From Alphaproteobacteria bacterium (GTDB lineage Bacteria > Pseudomonadota > Alphaproteobacteria > Micropepsales > Micropepsaceae), in the NCBI GenBank assembly GCA_019247845.1, contig JAFBAL010000063.1, forward strand, positions 1 through 64,000: a stretch of 64,000 nucleotides of DNA, written 5' to 3'. Positions 1-10,355 of this stretch are shown here, one piece after another (within the stretch, counting starts at the first letter, position 1; every line of letters starts with the position of its first letter). Position numbers and translations under genes: made by a program. A model generated the notes under the pieces. It made no database searches and was not told the DNA's origin. It saw only the letters and a list, made by a program, of their open reading frames with translations.

Positions 1-950
1 AGCTTCTCGTAAAGCGGATTGTCCTTGGAGAACACGTAGTCCAATTCCGCGACCGAGACGGCTTCCGCGCCGTGCTCGCGCAGGAAGCCGGTGAGCGGAT
101 AGACCTGTCCCGGCGGACAGTGCAGCGTCAGCATGCCTGACGAGGTCGGGCCGCCGAACGGCGTCTCGATGCCGAACTTCGCGCGCGCCTCGTCGACGAG
201 CTTCATGTCGCACCCGGCAAACCGTGCGCGCACTTCGCGGAAGGCCCGCGCGCGCGCCTGGGCGGCGATGCGATCGAGGATGACGCGCACGATTTCGCGC
301 TGTCCATTGCTCCAGTCGGCCTGCCGGGCCGCCACGAGGTTTGCCTGCGAGCGCAAGATGACGCCGTCGTCGACGATCTTGAGCGCGTTTGCGGCAAGAG
401 TCGCACCGGTGGTCGTGATGTCGACGATCAATTCGGCCGTGCCGGCGGCGGGTGCGCCTTCGGTCGCGCCCGCGCTCTCGACGATGCGGTAGTCCGAGAT
501 GCCGGCATGCGCGAAGAAAGCGCGCGTCAGGTGCAGATATTTCGTGGCGATGCGCAGGCGCCGGCGATGCTTGTGCGCAAACGCCGCGCAGACGTCGTCG
601 AGATCGGCCATGGTCGAGACGTCGATCCAGGCCTGGGGCACGGCCACCACGACATTGGCGAAGCCGAAACCCAGCGCATGGATCAGCGCGATCCGGCCGT
701 GAAGCTCGGGCGCGACCTCGCGGATCAGGTCTTCGCCGGTGATGCCCAGATGCACGTCGCCGCCGAGCAGCGCCGACGCGATCTCGGACGCCGAAAGCAT
801 CATGACGTCGACGCCGGGCAGCCCGCTCATCGTCGCGCGATAGCCGCGCGCGCCCGCGGCCTGTTTGAGCGCCAGCCCCGCATCGGCGAAGAACGCGCTC
901 GCCTGCTCCTGCAGCCGGCCCTTCGAGGGGATGGCGATCGTGAGCGTCAT
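1..950 (-). CDS. hisG: ATP phosphoribosyltransferase catalytic subunit HisG (partial, runs off the left edge)
   Basis: Open minus frame from ATG at 950 ([39 protein letters not shown]...[31 protein letters not shown]), overlapping the hisZ stop by 4 bp; next to hisZ and hisS. Confidence 0.9.
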   Translation of the reverse strand, partial: MTLTIAIPSKGRLQEQASAFFADAGLALKQAAGARGYRATMSGLPGVDVMMLSASEIASALLGGDVHLGITGEDLIREVAPELHGRIALIHALGFGFANVVVAVPQAWIDVSTMADLDDVCAAFAHKHRRRLRIATKYLHLTRAFFAHAGISDYRIVESAGATEGAPAAGTAELIVDITTTGATLAANALKIVDDGVILRSQANLVAARQADWSNGQREIVRVILDRIAAQARARAFREVRARFAGCDMKLVDEARAKFGIETPFGGPTSSGMLTLHCPPGQVYPLTGFLREHGAEAVSVAELDYVFSKDNPLYEK

Positions 951-2104
951 TCCGCCCTCCCCGCGGCGCGGCGCGCGGCGAGCACGCGCTCGGTGCGGAT
1001 GGCGCTGCCGATCGCGGGGATCGGGCGGCCCGCGCCCAGCGCTTCGAGCAATCCGTCATAGCGCCCGCCGCCCGCGACCTGCACCGCGCCTTCGGCGTCG
1101 CGCGACCACAGCTCGAAGACGAAGCCGGTATAGTATTCCATGTTGCGACCGAACCGCGCCGCAAAGGTCACGCGCGCCGGATCGATGCCGAGGCCGGAAA
1201 GCGTGTCGAGCCGCGCCTGCATCGCCTGCAGCGGCGCATCGAGCGACGGCGCGAGCGCACGGATGCGTTTCAGCGCGTCGGGGGCCGGACAACTGATGCT
1301 CAGCATCTCGGCGATGACGTTCGCGACCTGGGGATCGAGACGCAGCGCCGCGGCATCGGCCGCCTGCTCTATCAGCCGCTCGACGATCTCCTCGCGCGTG
1401 CGCGCGCCGAGCGGCGCCTCGCCGACCATGTCGAGCAGACCCTCGACGGCGACGCGCGCTTCCGCGGTGCCGAGTCCGCCCAGATGCGCAAGCAGGCGCT
1501 GGGAGTCGTTGGCGGCGCCGGACGTCATGCGTTGCAGCAGCGCCTCGAAATAGCCGGCGCGCCAGAAGTGGCGCTTCAGCCGCCCGCGCCACTGCACCGG
1601 CACGTTCAGCCCGTCGACCAGTGCGGAGAACAGGCCGAGATCGCCGATCTTCACCTCCAGGCCGTCGAGCCCCGCGGCGCGCACTGCCTCGACGGTCAGC
1701 CGCATGGTCTCGATGTCGGCCGCCGCGCGATCCTGGAGCCCCAGCAGCTCCAGTCCCGCCTGGTAGAACTGCGTCGGACGATGCGGCTCCGACGGTTGAT
1801 GGCGGAAGGCGAGCCCGTGATAGCAGAGCCGCGCGGGATAGGCGTTGCCGCTTTCGACCTGCCATTTGCAGGTCGGGATGGTCAGGTCGGGGCGCAGGCA
1901 GAGCTCGCGGCCCGACGGATCGGTCAGCTCGAACGTCCGTCTACGGATTTCTTCCCCCGACCGGTCCAGGAAGATATCGGCCGGCTGCAGGACGGAAGGC
2001 TCGTGTCGTTTATATCCTGCTTTCGAGAACACGCCCAGGATCGCATCGGCCTGCGCATCCAGCGCGGCGATCAGGCCCGGATCGTAGTTCGGGAAGGCGG
2101 ACAC
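947..2104 (-). CDS. hisZ: ATP phosphoribosyltransferase regulatory subunit HisZ
   Basis: Class II HisRS-like protein ([31 protein letters not shown]) between hisS and hisG; GTG start. Confidence 0.88.
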   Translation of the reverse strand: MSAFPNYDPGLIAALDAQADAILGVFSKAGYKRHEPSVLQPADIFLDRSGEEIRRRTFELTDPSGRELCLRPDLTIPTCKWQVESGNAYPARLCYHGLAFRHQPSEPHRPTQFYQAGLELLGLQDRAAADIETMRLTVEAVRAAGLDGLEVKIGDLGLFSALVDGLNVPVQWRGRLKRHFWRAGYFEALLQRMTSGAANDSQRLLAHLGGLGTAEARVAVEGLLDMVGEAPLGARTREEIVERLIEQAADAAALRLDPQVANVIAEMLSISCPAPDALKRIRALAPSLDAPLQAMQARLDTLSGLGIDPARVTFAARFGRNMEYYTGFVFELWSRDAEGAVQVAGGGRYDGLLEALGAGRPIPAIGSAIRTERVLAARRAAGRAE

Positions 2105-2105
2105 A

Positions 2106-3512
2106 TCAGCCTCCGCCCAGCATCCGATGCACGGTCGCCGCCAAGTCGTCGCGGTCGACGGTCTCCTGCGCTTGGCGCGCGCCCAGATATTCCGCGCGGC
2201 TCTCGATGCCCTTCGACATTTCGGTGCCGAGCTTCAGGTTCTTGATCGTGACCTTGGCCGAAGCGCGCTCGTCCGCGCCTTCGATGACGGCGAGCGCGGC
2301 GCCGCGCTTGTCGGCATATTTGAGCTGGTCGCCGAACTTCTTGCTGCCCGTATAGGTCTCGGCGCGGACGCCCGCCGCACGCAGCTCGCGCGCCGTCTTG
2401 AAGCTCGCGGCCACGTCGTCGAGCGACAAGACCAGCACCAGCGGCTGGAGGTCGCCGGCAAGCCCCCGCGCGCGCAACGCGGTGAGCAGGCGGCTGACGC
2501 CGATGGAGATGCCGGTCGCCGGAACCTGCTGGCCGGTGAAGCGCGCGACGAGATCGTCGTAGCGTCCGCCGCCCGCGACCGAGCCGAACACGACCTCTTC
2601 GCCGTCCTCGTTCTTCACGGGGAAGGTGAGCTGCGCCTCGAACACCGGGCCGGTGTAATAGTCCAGACCGCGGATGATCGAGGTGTCGATCGCGACGCGG
2701 TCGATCTCATAGCCGTTGCGACGCACGATGTCCTGGATGGCGAGGAGATCATCGAGCGACGCCATCCCCGGCGGCGTGACCCCGGTGATGAAGGAGACGA
2801 CCGTCTCGGTTTGCTCCGCGCTGAGCTCGGCGCCTTTGGTGAAATCGCCAGACTCGTCCTTGCGCCCCTGACCGAGCAGCAGGCGCACGCCGCTCATGCC
2901 CAGCCGGTCGAACTTGTCGATGGCGCGCAGCACCGTGCCGCGTTTCGACGGATCGACGGCGGCGGCGTTCAGCACTTCGTCGAGCAGCTTGCGGCTGTTG
3001 ATCTTGACGACGAACTCGCCGCGCTTGAGGCCGACGGCTTCCAGCGCGTCGCACACCATCATCAACAGCTCGGCATCGGCGGCGGGCGAGTTCGAGCCCA
3101 CCGTGTCGGCGTCGAACTGGGTGAACTCGCGGTAGCGGCCGGGCCCCGGCTTCTCGTTGCGCCACACCTGGCCGACCTGATAGCGGCGGAACGGCTTGGG
3201 CAGATCCTGGAAATTCTCGGCGACATAGCGCGCCAGCGGCGCCGTCAGGTCGTAGCGCAGCGACAGCCACTGATCGTCGTCGTCCTTGAGCGAGAACACG
3301 CCCTCGTTGGGGCGGTCGACGTCGGGCAGGAACTTGCCGAGCGCGTCGGTGAACTCGAAGGCCGGCGTCTCCAGCGGCTCGAAACCATAGGCCTGGTAGA
3401 CCGTGCGGATGGTGTCGAGCGTCTTGCGCTCCGCCGCGATCTCGGCGGCGGTGCGGTCACGAAAGCCGCGGGGCAGCCGCGCCTTGGGACGCTGGGGTTT
3501 GGCGGTGTTCAT
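2106..3512 (-). CDS. hisS: Histidyl-tRNA synthetase
   Basis: RLPRGFRD; motif 2 FRRYQVGQVWRNEKPGPGRYREFTQFDADTVG; RGLDYYTGPVFEA; GGGRYDDLV. Confidence 0.93.
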   Translation of the reverse strand: MNTAKPQRPKARLPRGFRDRTAAEIAAERKTLDTIRTVYQAYGFEPLETPAFEFTDALGKFLPDVDRPNEGVFSLKDDDDQWLSLRYDLTAPLARYVAENFQDLPKPFRRYQVGQVWRNEKPGPGRYREFTQFDADTVGSNSPAADAELLMMVCDALEAVGLKRGEFVVKINSRKLLDEVLNAAAVDPSKRGTVLRAIDKFDRLGMSGVRLLLGQGRKDESGDFTKGAELSAEQTETVVSFITGVTPPGMASLDDLLAIQDIVRRNGYEIDRVAIDTSIIRGLDYYTGPVFEAQLTFPVKNEDGEEVVFGSVAGGGRYDDLVARFTGQQVPATGISIGVSRLLTALRARGLAGDLQPLVLVLSLDDVAASFKTARELRAAGVRAETYTGSKKFGDQLKYADKRGAALAVIEGADERASAKVTIKNLKLGTEMSKGIESRAEYLGARQAQETVDRDDLAATVHRMLGGG

Positions 3513-3766
3513 GGGCCGGGTCGCTCACAATGGGGCGTCTGCATAAACGTTCTCGAGCCAAACGGCAAAAGCTTCCTGCACAACATCTTGTGGTGCCGGC
3601 TCTACCATTTGAACCTCATATGTCGAAGAGGGGGGCAGAAGCGGGTGGCTCTGTACATCTGTACGGCTATCGCGGGTTTTCGACCTCCTTTCAGGGTACG
3701 GCACCTTCGTTGGATGTGGGGGCGCCGGGGAAGCGTTTCAAGTCCCGGTAGCGGCAAATTTTATTG

Positions 3767-5980
3767 CTATTTTTGGGACGGACTTCCCTTCGGATGCGCC
3801 TGGTCCCACGCCGCATGCGCCTGATCGAGGATATAGGCCCGAATCGCATGCGCATCGTCCTTCGACAGCACGTCCTTGAACGAGGCCATGCCGTTGTCCG
3901 CCAGCGCCCCGTCGAGCACCACGGAGTCGAACTGGTCGAAGACCTCCCGGGGCATCAGCCTGAGATCCGGCACCTCGCCTTCCGACTGCGCGAAGAAGCC
4001 GTGACAGACCAGGCAGGTGCGGTGATAGAGCGTGAAGCCCTTTGCGATGGTGGTTGCGTCGGCGGTCTGCGGCGGCGGCTCGCTGGCCGGCGTGCCTTCG
4101 GGCGCCAGCGCCGCAACCTGCTGCCGGCCGCCGAGCTTGAAGACGAACAGGCGGCCCTGGTCGGTCTGGTATTTCGACAGTGCCGAGTTCGGGTCCTTGA
4201 AAGCCGACAGCCCGCCGGCGCCGCCCCAGCCCGCGAGCAGCGCGACATACTGCTCGCCGTCGATCTCATAGGTCATCGCCGGCGCCAAGATGCCGGTCTT
4301 CAAGTCGATCGACCAAAGTTTCTTGCCGGACTTGGCGTCATAGGCGCTGAACATGCCGTAGGCGTCGCCGCCGAAGACGAGCCCGCCCGCGGTGGTCATC
4401 AGGCCCGAGTTCCAGGCGCCGCCCATCGCCACCTGCCACGCCTCTTTCTGCGTGACCGGGTCCCAGGCCTTGATGTAGCCGACCGACGGCGCCGGCGTCT
4501 TGCCGGCTTTGATCGCGTCGAGCACGGCCTGGCTCACCTCGGCGAAGTCGACGCCCAGGTTCCACGCCCCGTGATGGAATTCGAAATCCTTGCTGCCCGC
4601 ATAGATGCCGGCGGAGTCCATCGCCGGGATGTAGACCAGGCCGGTATCCGGATTGAACGACATCGGCTGCCAGTTGTGCGCGCCCGTCGCGGCCGGGAAG
4701 ATCACCGCCATCTTGTCGACATAGCGCGCGCCCGGCGCCTCGACGGGACGCCCCGTGGCCAGATCGACGTGGTCGGCCCAGGTGACGGTCGCGAACTTCT
4801 GCGCGCTGATCAGCTTTCCCGTCTCGCGGTCGAGCACGTAGAAGAATCCGTTCTTCGGCGCGTGCATCAGCACCTTGCGCGTCCGGCCGCCGATCTTCAG
4901 ATCGGCGAGCACGACGTCGGCGGTGGAATCGAAGTCCCAGGTGTCGCCCGGCGTCGTCTGGTAGTGCCAGGCGTATTCGCCCGTCTTGGCATGCAGCGCC
5001 ACCACCGACGACAGATAGAGGTTGTCGCCGCCCTTGGGCGAGCGCAGCTCGCGGTTCCAGGGATTGCCGTTGCCGGTGCCGAAATAGACGAGGTCGAGCT
5101 CGGGATCGTAGGCGAACGCGTTCCACGGCGCGCCGCCGCCGCCGATGTTCCAGAACTTGTACTTGCCCGTCGTGTCCCAGGTCTTGAGCGCGGCGTCGAG
5201 CGCCTTGTTCTCCTGCGGCTTGGACGGATCGCCGGGCACGACATGGAAGCGCCACTTGAGCTTGCCGGTATCGGCATCGAAGGCCGAGACATAGCCGCGG
5301 CTGTCGTATTCCGCGCCGCCATTGCCGATCACCACCAAGCCGTCGAAGGCGCGCGGCGCGCCGGTGATGGTATAGGTGTGGGCGTGGTTCTCGACCGTGT
5401 CGACCGTCCACTTCACCGCGCCGGTCTTCCTGTCGAGCTTGATCAGCCGTCCGTCGAGCGTGCCGACGAAGACGGCGTCCTTCCAGATCGCGACGCCGCG
5501 GTTGACGACGTCGCAGCAGGCATAGCGCCCGGTGGCGCCCGGCACCTTGGGATCGAAGGTCCACAGCTCCTTGCCGGTCTTGGCGTCGAGGGCCGCGACC
5601 TTGCTCCAGCTTTCGGTGATGTACATCACGCCGTCGGCGACGATCGGCGTCGCCTCGAGCCCGCGCACGGAATAGGTACGGTACTCCCACGCGACGCCGA
5701 GCTTGGCGACGTTCGACGCATCGATCCGCTTGAGCGGCGAATAGCGCTGCTCCGACCAGGTGCGGCCGTTGGAGAGCCATTCCTGCGGCGCCGCGGCTGC
5801 GATGCGCGCGCCGTCGACGTCACTGGATGCCCCCGCGGAAGCGTGCCCCGGCGGCGTCGAGGTTGCACCGATCACACGGTTCGGCACCTCCGCCGGCTTC
5901 ATCGCCGCATAGGCCGGAACCAGAACGCCCATAAAAGCGATCAGAACGGCCTCGACAAGACCGGGAATGCGGCTATCCAT
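3767..5980 (-). CDS. PQQ-dependent alcohol dehydrogenase with C-terminal cytochrome c domain (quinohemoprotein)
   Basis: Signal-like N-terminus, beta-propeller repeats, vicinal Cys pair (RYACCDVVNRG), WDFDSTADVVLADL, C-terminal CLVCHG heme motif. Confidence 0.88.
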   Translation of the reverse strand: MDSRIPGLVEAVLIAFMGVLVPAYAAMKPAEVPNRVIGATSTPPGHASAGASSDVDGARIAAAAPQEWLSNGRTWSEQRYSPLKRIDASNVAKLGVAWEYRTYSVRGLEATPIVADGVMYITESWSKVAALDAKTGKELWTFDPKVPGATGRYACCDVVNRGVAIWKDAVFVGTLDGRLIKLDRKTGAVKWTVDTVENHAHTYTITGAPRAFDGLVVIGNGGAEYDSRGYVSAFDADTGKLKWRFHVVPGDPSKPQENKALDAALKTWDTTGKYKFWNIGGGGAPWNAFAYDPELDLVYFGTGNGNPWNRELRSPKGGDNLYLSSVVALHAKTGEYAWHYQTTPGDTWDFDSTADVVLADLKIGGRTRKVLMHAPKNGFFYVLDRETGKLISAQKFATVTWADHVDLATGRPVEAPGARYVDKMAVIFPAATGAHNWQPMSFNPDTGLVYIPAMDSAGIYAGSKDFEFHHGAWNLGVDFAEVSQAVLDAIKAGKTPAPSVGYIKAWDPVTQKEAWQVAMGGAWNSGLMTTAGGLVFGGDAYGMFSAYDAKSGKKLWSIDLKTGILAPAMTYEIDGEQYVALLAGWGGAGGLSAFKDPNSALSKYQTDQGRLFVFKLGGRQQVAALAPEGTPASEPPPQTADATTIAKGFTLYHRTCLVCHGFFAQSEGEVPDLRLMPREVFDQFDSVVLDGALADNGMASFKDVLSKDDAHAIRAYILDQAHAAWDQAHPKGSPSQK

Positions 5981-6085
5981 GGACGTCCCCCTTCGAATCC
6001 GCGCATCTAAGGCACGGCCCGTGGATCAGGCTAAGCGAGGGGCGGCGCCGGGACAATATACGGGGGCCTTAAGGGAAAGTTTCGC

Positions 6086-7825
6086 ATGGAGGCAAAGCGC
6101 GCGGTCCTGAAGGAAGTCTTCGGCTTCGACGGCTTCCGTCCCGGGCAGGAAGCGGCGATCGACGCCGTGCTCGCGGGCCGCAACGTGCTGGCGGTGATGC
6201 CCACCGGCTCGGGCAAGTCGCTGTGCTATCAGGTCCCCGCGCTGGTCAAGGGCGGGCTCGCCATCGTCGTGTCGCCGCTGGTGGCGCTGATGCAGGACCA
6301 GGTCGCGGCGCTTCGGTTGGCGGGCGTGGCGGCAGAGACGATCAACTCCGCGCGCGCGCGGGCCGAGAACGTCGAGGCCTGGCTGCGCGCCGCGCGCGGC
6401 GAGCTTCGCATCCTCTACATGGCGCCGGAGCGGCTGATGACCGAGCGCATGCTCGACGCGCTGGCGAAGCTCGACGTGCGGCTGATCGCCATCGACGAGG
6501 CGCATTGCGTCTCGCAATGGGGCCCGGCGTTCCGACCCGAATATCGCGCGCTCTCCAGGCTCGCCGAGCTGTTCCCGCGGACGCCGATCATCGCGCTGAC
6601 CGCGACGGCGGACGAGGTCACGCGCGCCGACATCGCGCTGCAGCTCTTCGACAACCGTTGCGACACGCTGGTCCAGGGCTTCGACCGGCCGAACATCGCG
6701 CTCGCCGTCGAGCCCAAGCGCAACTCCGGCCGCCAGCTGCTAGACTTCCTGGCCCGGCACAAGGGCGCGAGCGGCATCGTCTATTGCCTGTCGCGCAAGA
6801 AGACCGAGAAGACCGCTTCCATGCTCGTCGAGCACGGCATCAAGGCGCTGCCCTATCATGCCGGCATGGAGGCTGCCGCGCGCGACGCCAACCAGGCGCG
6901 GTTCATGTCGGAGCCCGCGGTGGTGATGGTCGCGACCATCGCCTTCGGCATGGGCATCGACAAATCGGACGTCCGTTTCGTCTTCCATACCGATCTGCCG
7001 GGAAGCCTGGAGGCCTATTATCAGGAGATCGGCCGCGCGGGCCGTGACGGACGCGCCGCGCAGGCGCATATGCTGTTCGGGCTGGAAGACATCCGCATGC
7101 GCCGCGTCTTCATCGACCAGGAGGACGCCGGCGACGAGCGCAAGCGCCGCGAGCATGCCCGGCTCAACATGCTGCTCGCCTATTGCGAGGCGGCGCGCTG
7201 CCGAAGGCGCCTGCTGCTCGAGTATTTCGGCGAGGCATCGGACGATTGCGGCAATTGCGACGTCTGCCGGACGCCGGGCGCGCGCATCGATGCGACCGCC
7301 GATGCGCAAAAGGTGCTGGACGCGGTGCGCTCGACCGGCGAGCGCTTCGGCCCCGGGCGCATCATCGAGGCGCTGGGCGAAACCGGGCGGCGCAAGGAGG
7401 AATGGCAATCGCTGATCCGCCAGATGGTGGGCGCGGGCCTGCTCAGCCACGATGTGGGCGGCTATGGCGGATTGGAGATCGCGGCCGGCGGCCGCGCCGT
7501 GCTGCGCGGCGAGGCGCGCTTCGAATGCCGCCCGTTGGAGGTGCACAGACCCGCCAAGCGAGAGGCGCGCGCCGAACGCTTCGCGGCCCAACCGGAAGAG
7601 AACCGCACCCTGATCGCGAGCCTGAAGGCGCTGCGCCTGCGCCTGTCGAAGGAGCGCGGCGTGCCGCCCTACGTCATCTTCTCGGACAAGTCGCTGATCG
7701 ACATGGCCGAGCGGCGGCCGCGCAACGAGGCCGAGTTCGGCGAGGTCCACGGCGTCGGCGCGGTGAAGCTGAAGGACTTCGCGGCGCCGTTCCTGGACGC
7801 GATCAACGATGCCGGTGCAGCATAG
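6086..7825 (+). CDS. recQ: ATP-dependent DNA helicase RecQ
   Basis: MPTGSGKSLCYQVPAL, DEAHCVSQWGPAFRPEY, QEIGRAGRDG, RQC zinc Cys, C-terminal HRDC-like region. Confidence 0.93.
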   Translation: MEAKRAVLKEVFGFDGFRPGQEAAIDAVLAGRNVLAVMPTGSGKSLCYQVPALVKGGLAIVVSPLVALMQDQVAALRLAGVAAETINSARARAENVEAWLRAARGELRILYMAPERLMTERMLDALAKLDVRLIAIDEAHCVSQWGPAFRPEYRALSRLAELFPRTPIIALTATADEVTRADIALQLFDNRCDTLVQGFDRPNIALAVEPKRNSGRQLLDFLARHKGASGIVYCLSRKKTEKTASMLVEHGIKALPYHAGMEAAARDANQARFMSEPAVVMVATIAFGMGIDKSDVRFVFHTDLPGSLEAYYQEIGRAGRDGRAAQAHMLFGLEDIRMRRVFIDQEDAGDERKRREHARLNMLLAYCEAARCRRRLLLEYFGEASDDCGNCDVCRTPGARIDATADAQKVLDAVRSTGERFGPGRIIEALGETGRRKEEWQSLIRQMVGAGLLSHDVGGYGGLEIAAGGRAVLRGEARFECRPLEVHRPAKREARAERFAAQPEENRTLIASLKALRLRLSKERGVPPYVIFSDKSLIDMAERRPRNEAEFGEVHGVGAVKLKDFAAPFLDAINDAGAA

Positions 7826-8792
7826 CCGATAGCGTCCGCACCATCGCCTTGCGCAAGGCGGGCGGGCCGACGATCTCGACCTCCTCGCCCAGACGCAGCA
7901 GGTCGCGCGCGCCGACGGCGGTGGATTCGATGGGGATCGTGCAGCGCATCCAGCCATGCTTGTCGGGCTTGCGCGCGGACTTGGCTGCCGCCTGGGCCAC
8001 GAACGGCCCCAGCGTCTCGAGCTTGGCGAGACCTGCGCGGGTCACGCGCACCTGCGCGCTTTCGCGATAGAGACCGGCGATATAGTCGCGCGAAGCCCGC
8101 TCCCAATGGGTGGGCAGGTCGAACGGAGCGTGCGCGAACTCTTCGTCCAGGACGCGTGCATCCGCGATGTTGGAGACGCGATAGGTGCGCACCGCCTTGC
8201 CGTTCTGCGCGACCAGGTACCAGATGCCGCCCTTGAGCACGAGGCCGAGCGGGCCGAGCTTGAGCGCGCGCAGGCTGCTCTGCCCCGCGCGGCGATAGTC
8301 GAGCGCCAGGTACTGTCCGCTCCAGACCGCCTGCGCCACAGGCTTGAGCGACGGCAGCGGCTCGGCGCCATGGAACCAGCCGACCGGATCCAGATGGAAG
8401 CGCGCGGCGATGCGCTCCGGGTTCATGCGCTTCGGCAAGGCCGCCATCACCTTGAGCCGCGCCGCGGCCAGCGTGTCGGCGAGGCCCAACTGGGCTGCGG
8501 GCCCCGGCAGGCCCGCCAGGAACAGCGTCTCGGCTTCGGGCGGCGTCAGCCCGGTCAGGGTGGTGCGGTAGCCGTCCATCAGGGCGAAGCCGCCGTCGCG
8601 CCCGCGCTCGGCGAAGACCGGCACGCCCGCGGCGCTCAGCTGGTCGATGTCGCGATGGATGGTGCGCACCGAGACTTCGAAGGCTTTGGCAAGCGCGGAC
8701 GCGCTCATCCGGCCGCGGGTCTGCAGCAGCATCAGGATCGAGAGGAGCCGGCTCGCGAGCATTTTTTTATCCTGCCCGATAATACATGACAT
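7803..8792 (-). CDS. YafY-type transcriptional regulator (HTH plus WYL domain)
   Basis: N-terminal HTH (LLQTRGRMSASALAKAFEVSVRTIHRDIDQLSAAGVPV) and WYL-like core (YLALDYRRAGQ...LGLVLKGGIWYLVA). Confidence 0.85.
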   Translation of the reverse strand: MSCIIGQDKKMLASRLLSILMLLQTRGRMSASALAKAFEVSVRTIHRDIDQLSAAGVPVFAERGRDGGFALMDGYRTTLTGLTPPEAETLFLAGLPGPAAQLGLADTLAAARLKVMAALPKRMNPERIAARFHLDPVGWFHGAEPLPSLKPVAQAVWSGQYLALDYRRAGQSSLRALKLGPLGLVLKGGIWYLVAQNGKAVRTYRVSNIADARVLDEEFAHAPFDLPTHWERASRDYIAGLYRESAQVRVTRAGLAKLETLGPFVAQAAAKSARKPDKHGWMRCTIPIESTAVGARDLLRLGEEVEIVGPPALRKAMVRTLSAMLHRHR

Positions 8793-8844
8793 TGGATGGC
8801 ATGTTTAGGGGCCTAGCCTCCGCGTCACCAAAGAGGAGGTCATC

Positions 8845-9417
8845 ATGAAAACCATCGTCACCATCGCCATCGCGCTCGCCGCCGCCGTCCTGCCGGCCGC
8901 GGCCTATACCGAGCTTCCGCCGGCCGACGGAAAGGTCCCGAACCTGAGCGGGATGCACGATTTCGACTTCATCGCGGGCAAATGGCGCACCCATCACCGG
9001 CGCCTGAAGGAGCGCCTCGCCGGCAGCCACGACTGGGTCGAGTTCGACGGCACGCAGGACGCGCAGCTCATCCTGGGCGGCGCCGGCAACGCCGACGACA
9101 ACGTGCTGAACCTGCCGGGCGGATCGTATCGCGGCTATACCATCCGCGCCTACGACCCCAAGACCGCGACCTGGCGCATCTGGTGGCTCGACGGCCGCTA
9201 TCCCGACGGCGCGATGGACCCGCCGGTGGTCGGACATTTCGAGCACGGCGTCGGCACCTTCTATGCCGACGATACCTTCGAGGAGAAGCCGGTGCGCGTC
9301 CGCTTCATCTGGAAGAACCTGTCGCACACCAGGAGCCATTGGGAGCAGGCCTTCTCGGCCGACGGCGGCAAGAGCTGGGAGACGAACTGGACGACCGACT
9401 TTGAGCGGATCGAATAG
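8845..9417 (+). CDS. Hypothetical exported protein, DUF1579-like
   Basis: Signal peptide, then FDFIAGKWRTHHRRLKERLAGSHDWVEFDGT; SD AGAGGAGG; divergent from the WYL regulator. Confidence 0.6.
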   Translation: MKTIVTIAIALAAAVLPAAAYTELPPADGKVPNLSGMHDFDFIAGKWRTHHRRLKERLAGSHDWVEFDGTQDAQLILGGAGNADDNVLNLPGGSYRGYTIRAYDPKTATWRIWWLDGRYPDGAMDPPVVGHFEHGVGTFYADDTFEEKPVRVRFIWKNLSHTRSHWEQAFSADGGKSWETNWTTDFERIE

Positions 9418-9434
9418 TTCTCTAACGTGGAGGA

Positions 9435-10355
9435 ATGTCTTGGATCGTCCTGGCGTTCTGCGGCCCAGTCCTCTGGGCCGCCTCCACCCATATCGACAAA
9501 TATCTGGTCGAACGCTTCTTCAAGGACAGCGGCGTCGGCGCGTTGTTGATCTTCACGGCGCTGATCGGGCTGCTCGGCCTGCCGCCCATCGCATGTTTCG
9601 TCGACGTCTTCTCGCTGGGGCCGACCGGCATCGCGGTCACCGCTTTGTCGGGGCTCATGTACCTGACGGCCATCTATTTCTATCTGCGCGCGCTGCAGCA
9701 GGAGGAGGCCAGCGTCATCGCGCCCTTGTTCCAGACCTCGACGCTGTTCACCTATGCCATCGCCTATGTCGTGCTGCACGAGAATCCGACGCCGCTCAGG
9801 CTCGCGGGCGGCGCGCTGGTGATGGCGAGCGCGGCCGTGGCGTCGTACGAGCCGCGGGGAAAGCGGCGGTTCAAATGGTCCGTCGTAGCGCCGATCCTGG
9901 TCTGCACCGCGACCATCGCGGCCTCGTCGGTGATGTTCAAGTTCTTCGCCGTGCACGACGCGTTCTGGCCGGTGACGTTCTGGAGCTTCGCGGGCCAGGC
10001 GGTGTTCGGCTTGGGCCTGCTCGCGGTCCCGCGCGTGCGCCGCCAGTTCCTCGGCATGTTCAAGGAGCATCCGGGCGCAGTGATCGGCATCAACGCCGCC
10101 AACGAATTGATCAATCTGGGCGGCGGGCTGGCGGCGCGCTACGCCTCGCTGCTCGGGCCCATCAGCCTGGTCCAGGCGATCGGCGGCACGACCGCGTTCT
10201 TCGTCTATGTGTTCGGCGTGATCCTGTCGCTGTTCGCGCCCAAGCTGGCGCATGAAGACATGTCGCGCGGCGCGCTGCTGCGCAAAGGTCTGGCCGTCGC
10301 GCTGATCGTTGCCGGCGTGATATTGATGGGGGCGGAGCAAGGGGGCGTGCGATGA
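9435..10355 (+). CDS. EamA/DMT family transporter
   Basis: About 10 hydrophobic helices in two halves; DMT-type pattern (VVLHENPTPLRLAGGALVMASA). Confidence 0.8.
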   Translation: MSWIVLAFCGPVLWAASTHIDKYLVERFFKDSGVGALLIFTALIGLLGLPPIACFVDVFSLGPTGIAVTALSGLMYLTAIYFYLRALQQEEASVIAPLFQTSTLFTYAIAYVVLHENPTPLRLAGGALVMASAAVASYEPRGKRRFKWSVVAPILVCTATIAASSVMFKFFAVHDAFWPVTFWSFAGQAVFGLGLLAVPRVRRQFLGMFKEHPGAVIGINAANELINLGGGLAARYASLLGPISLVQAIGGTTAFFVYVFGVILSLFAPKLAHEDMSRGALLRKGLAVALIVAGVILMGAEQGGVR

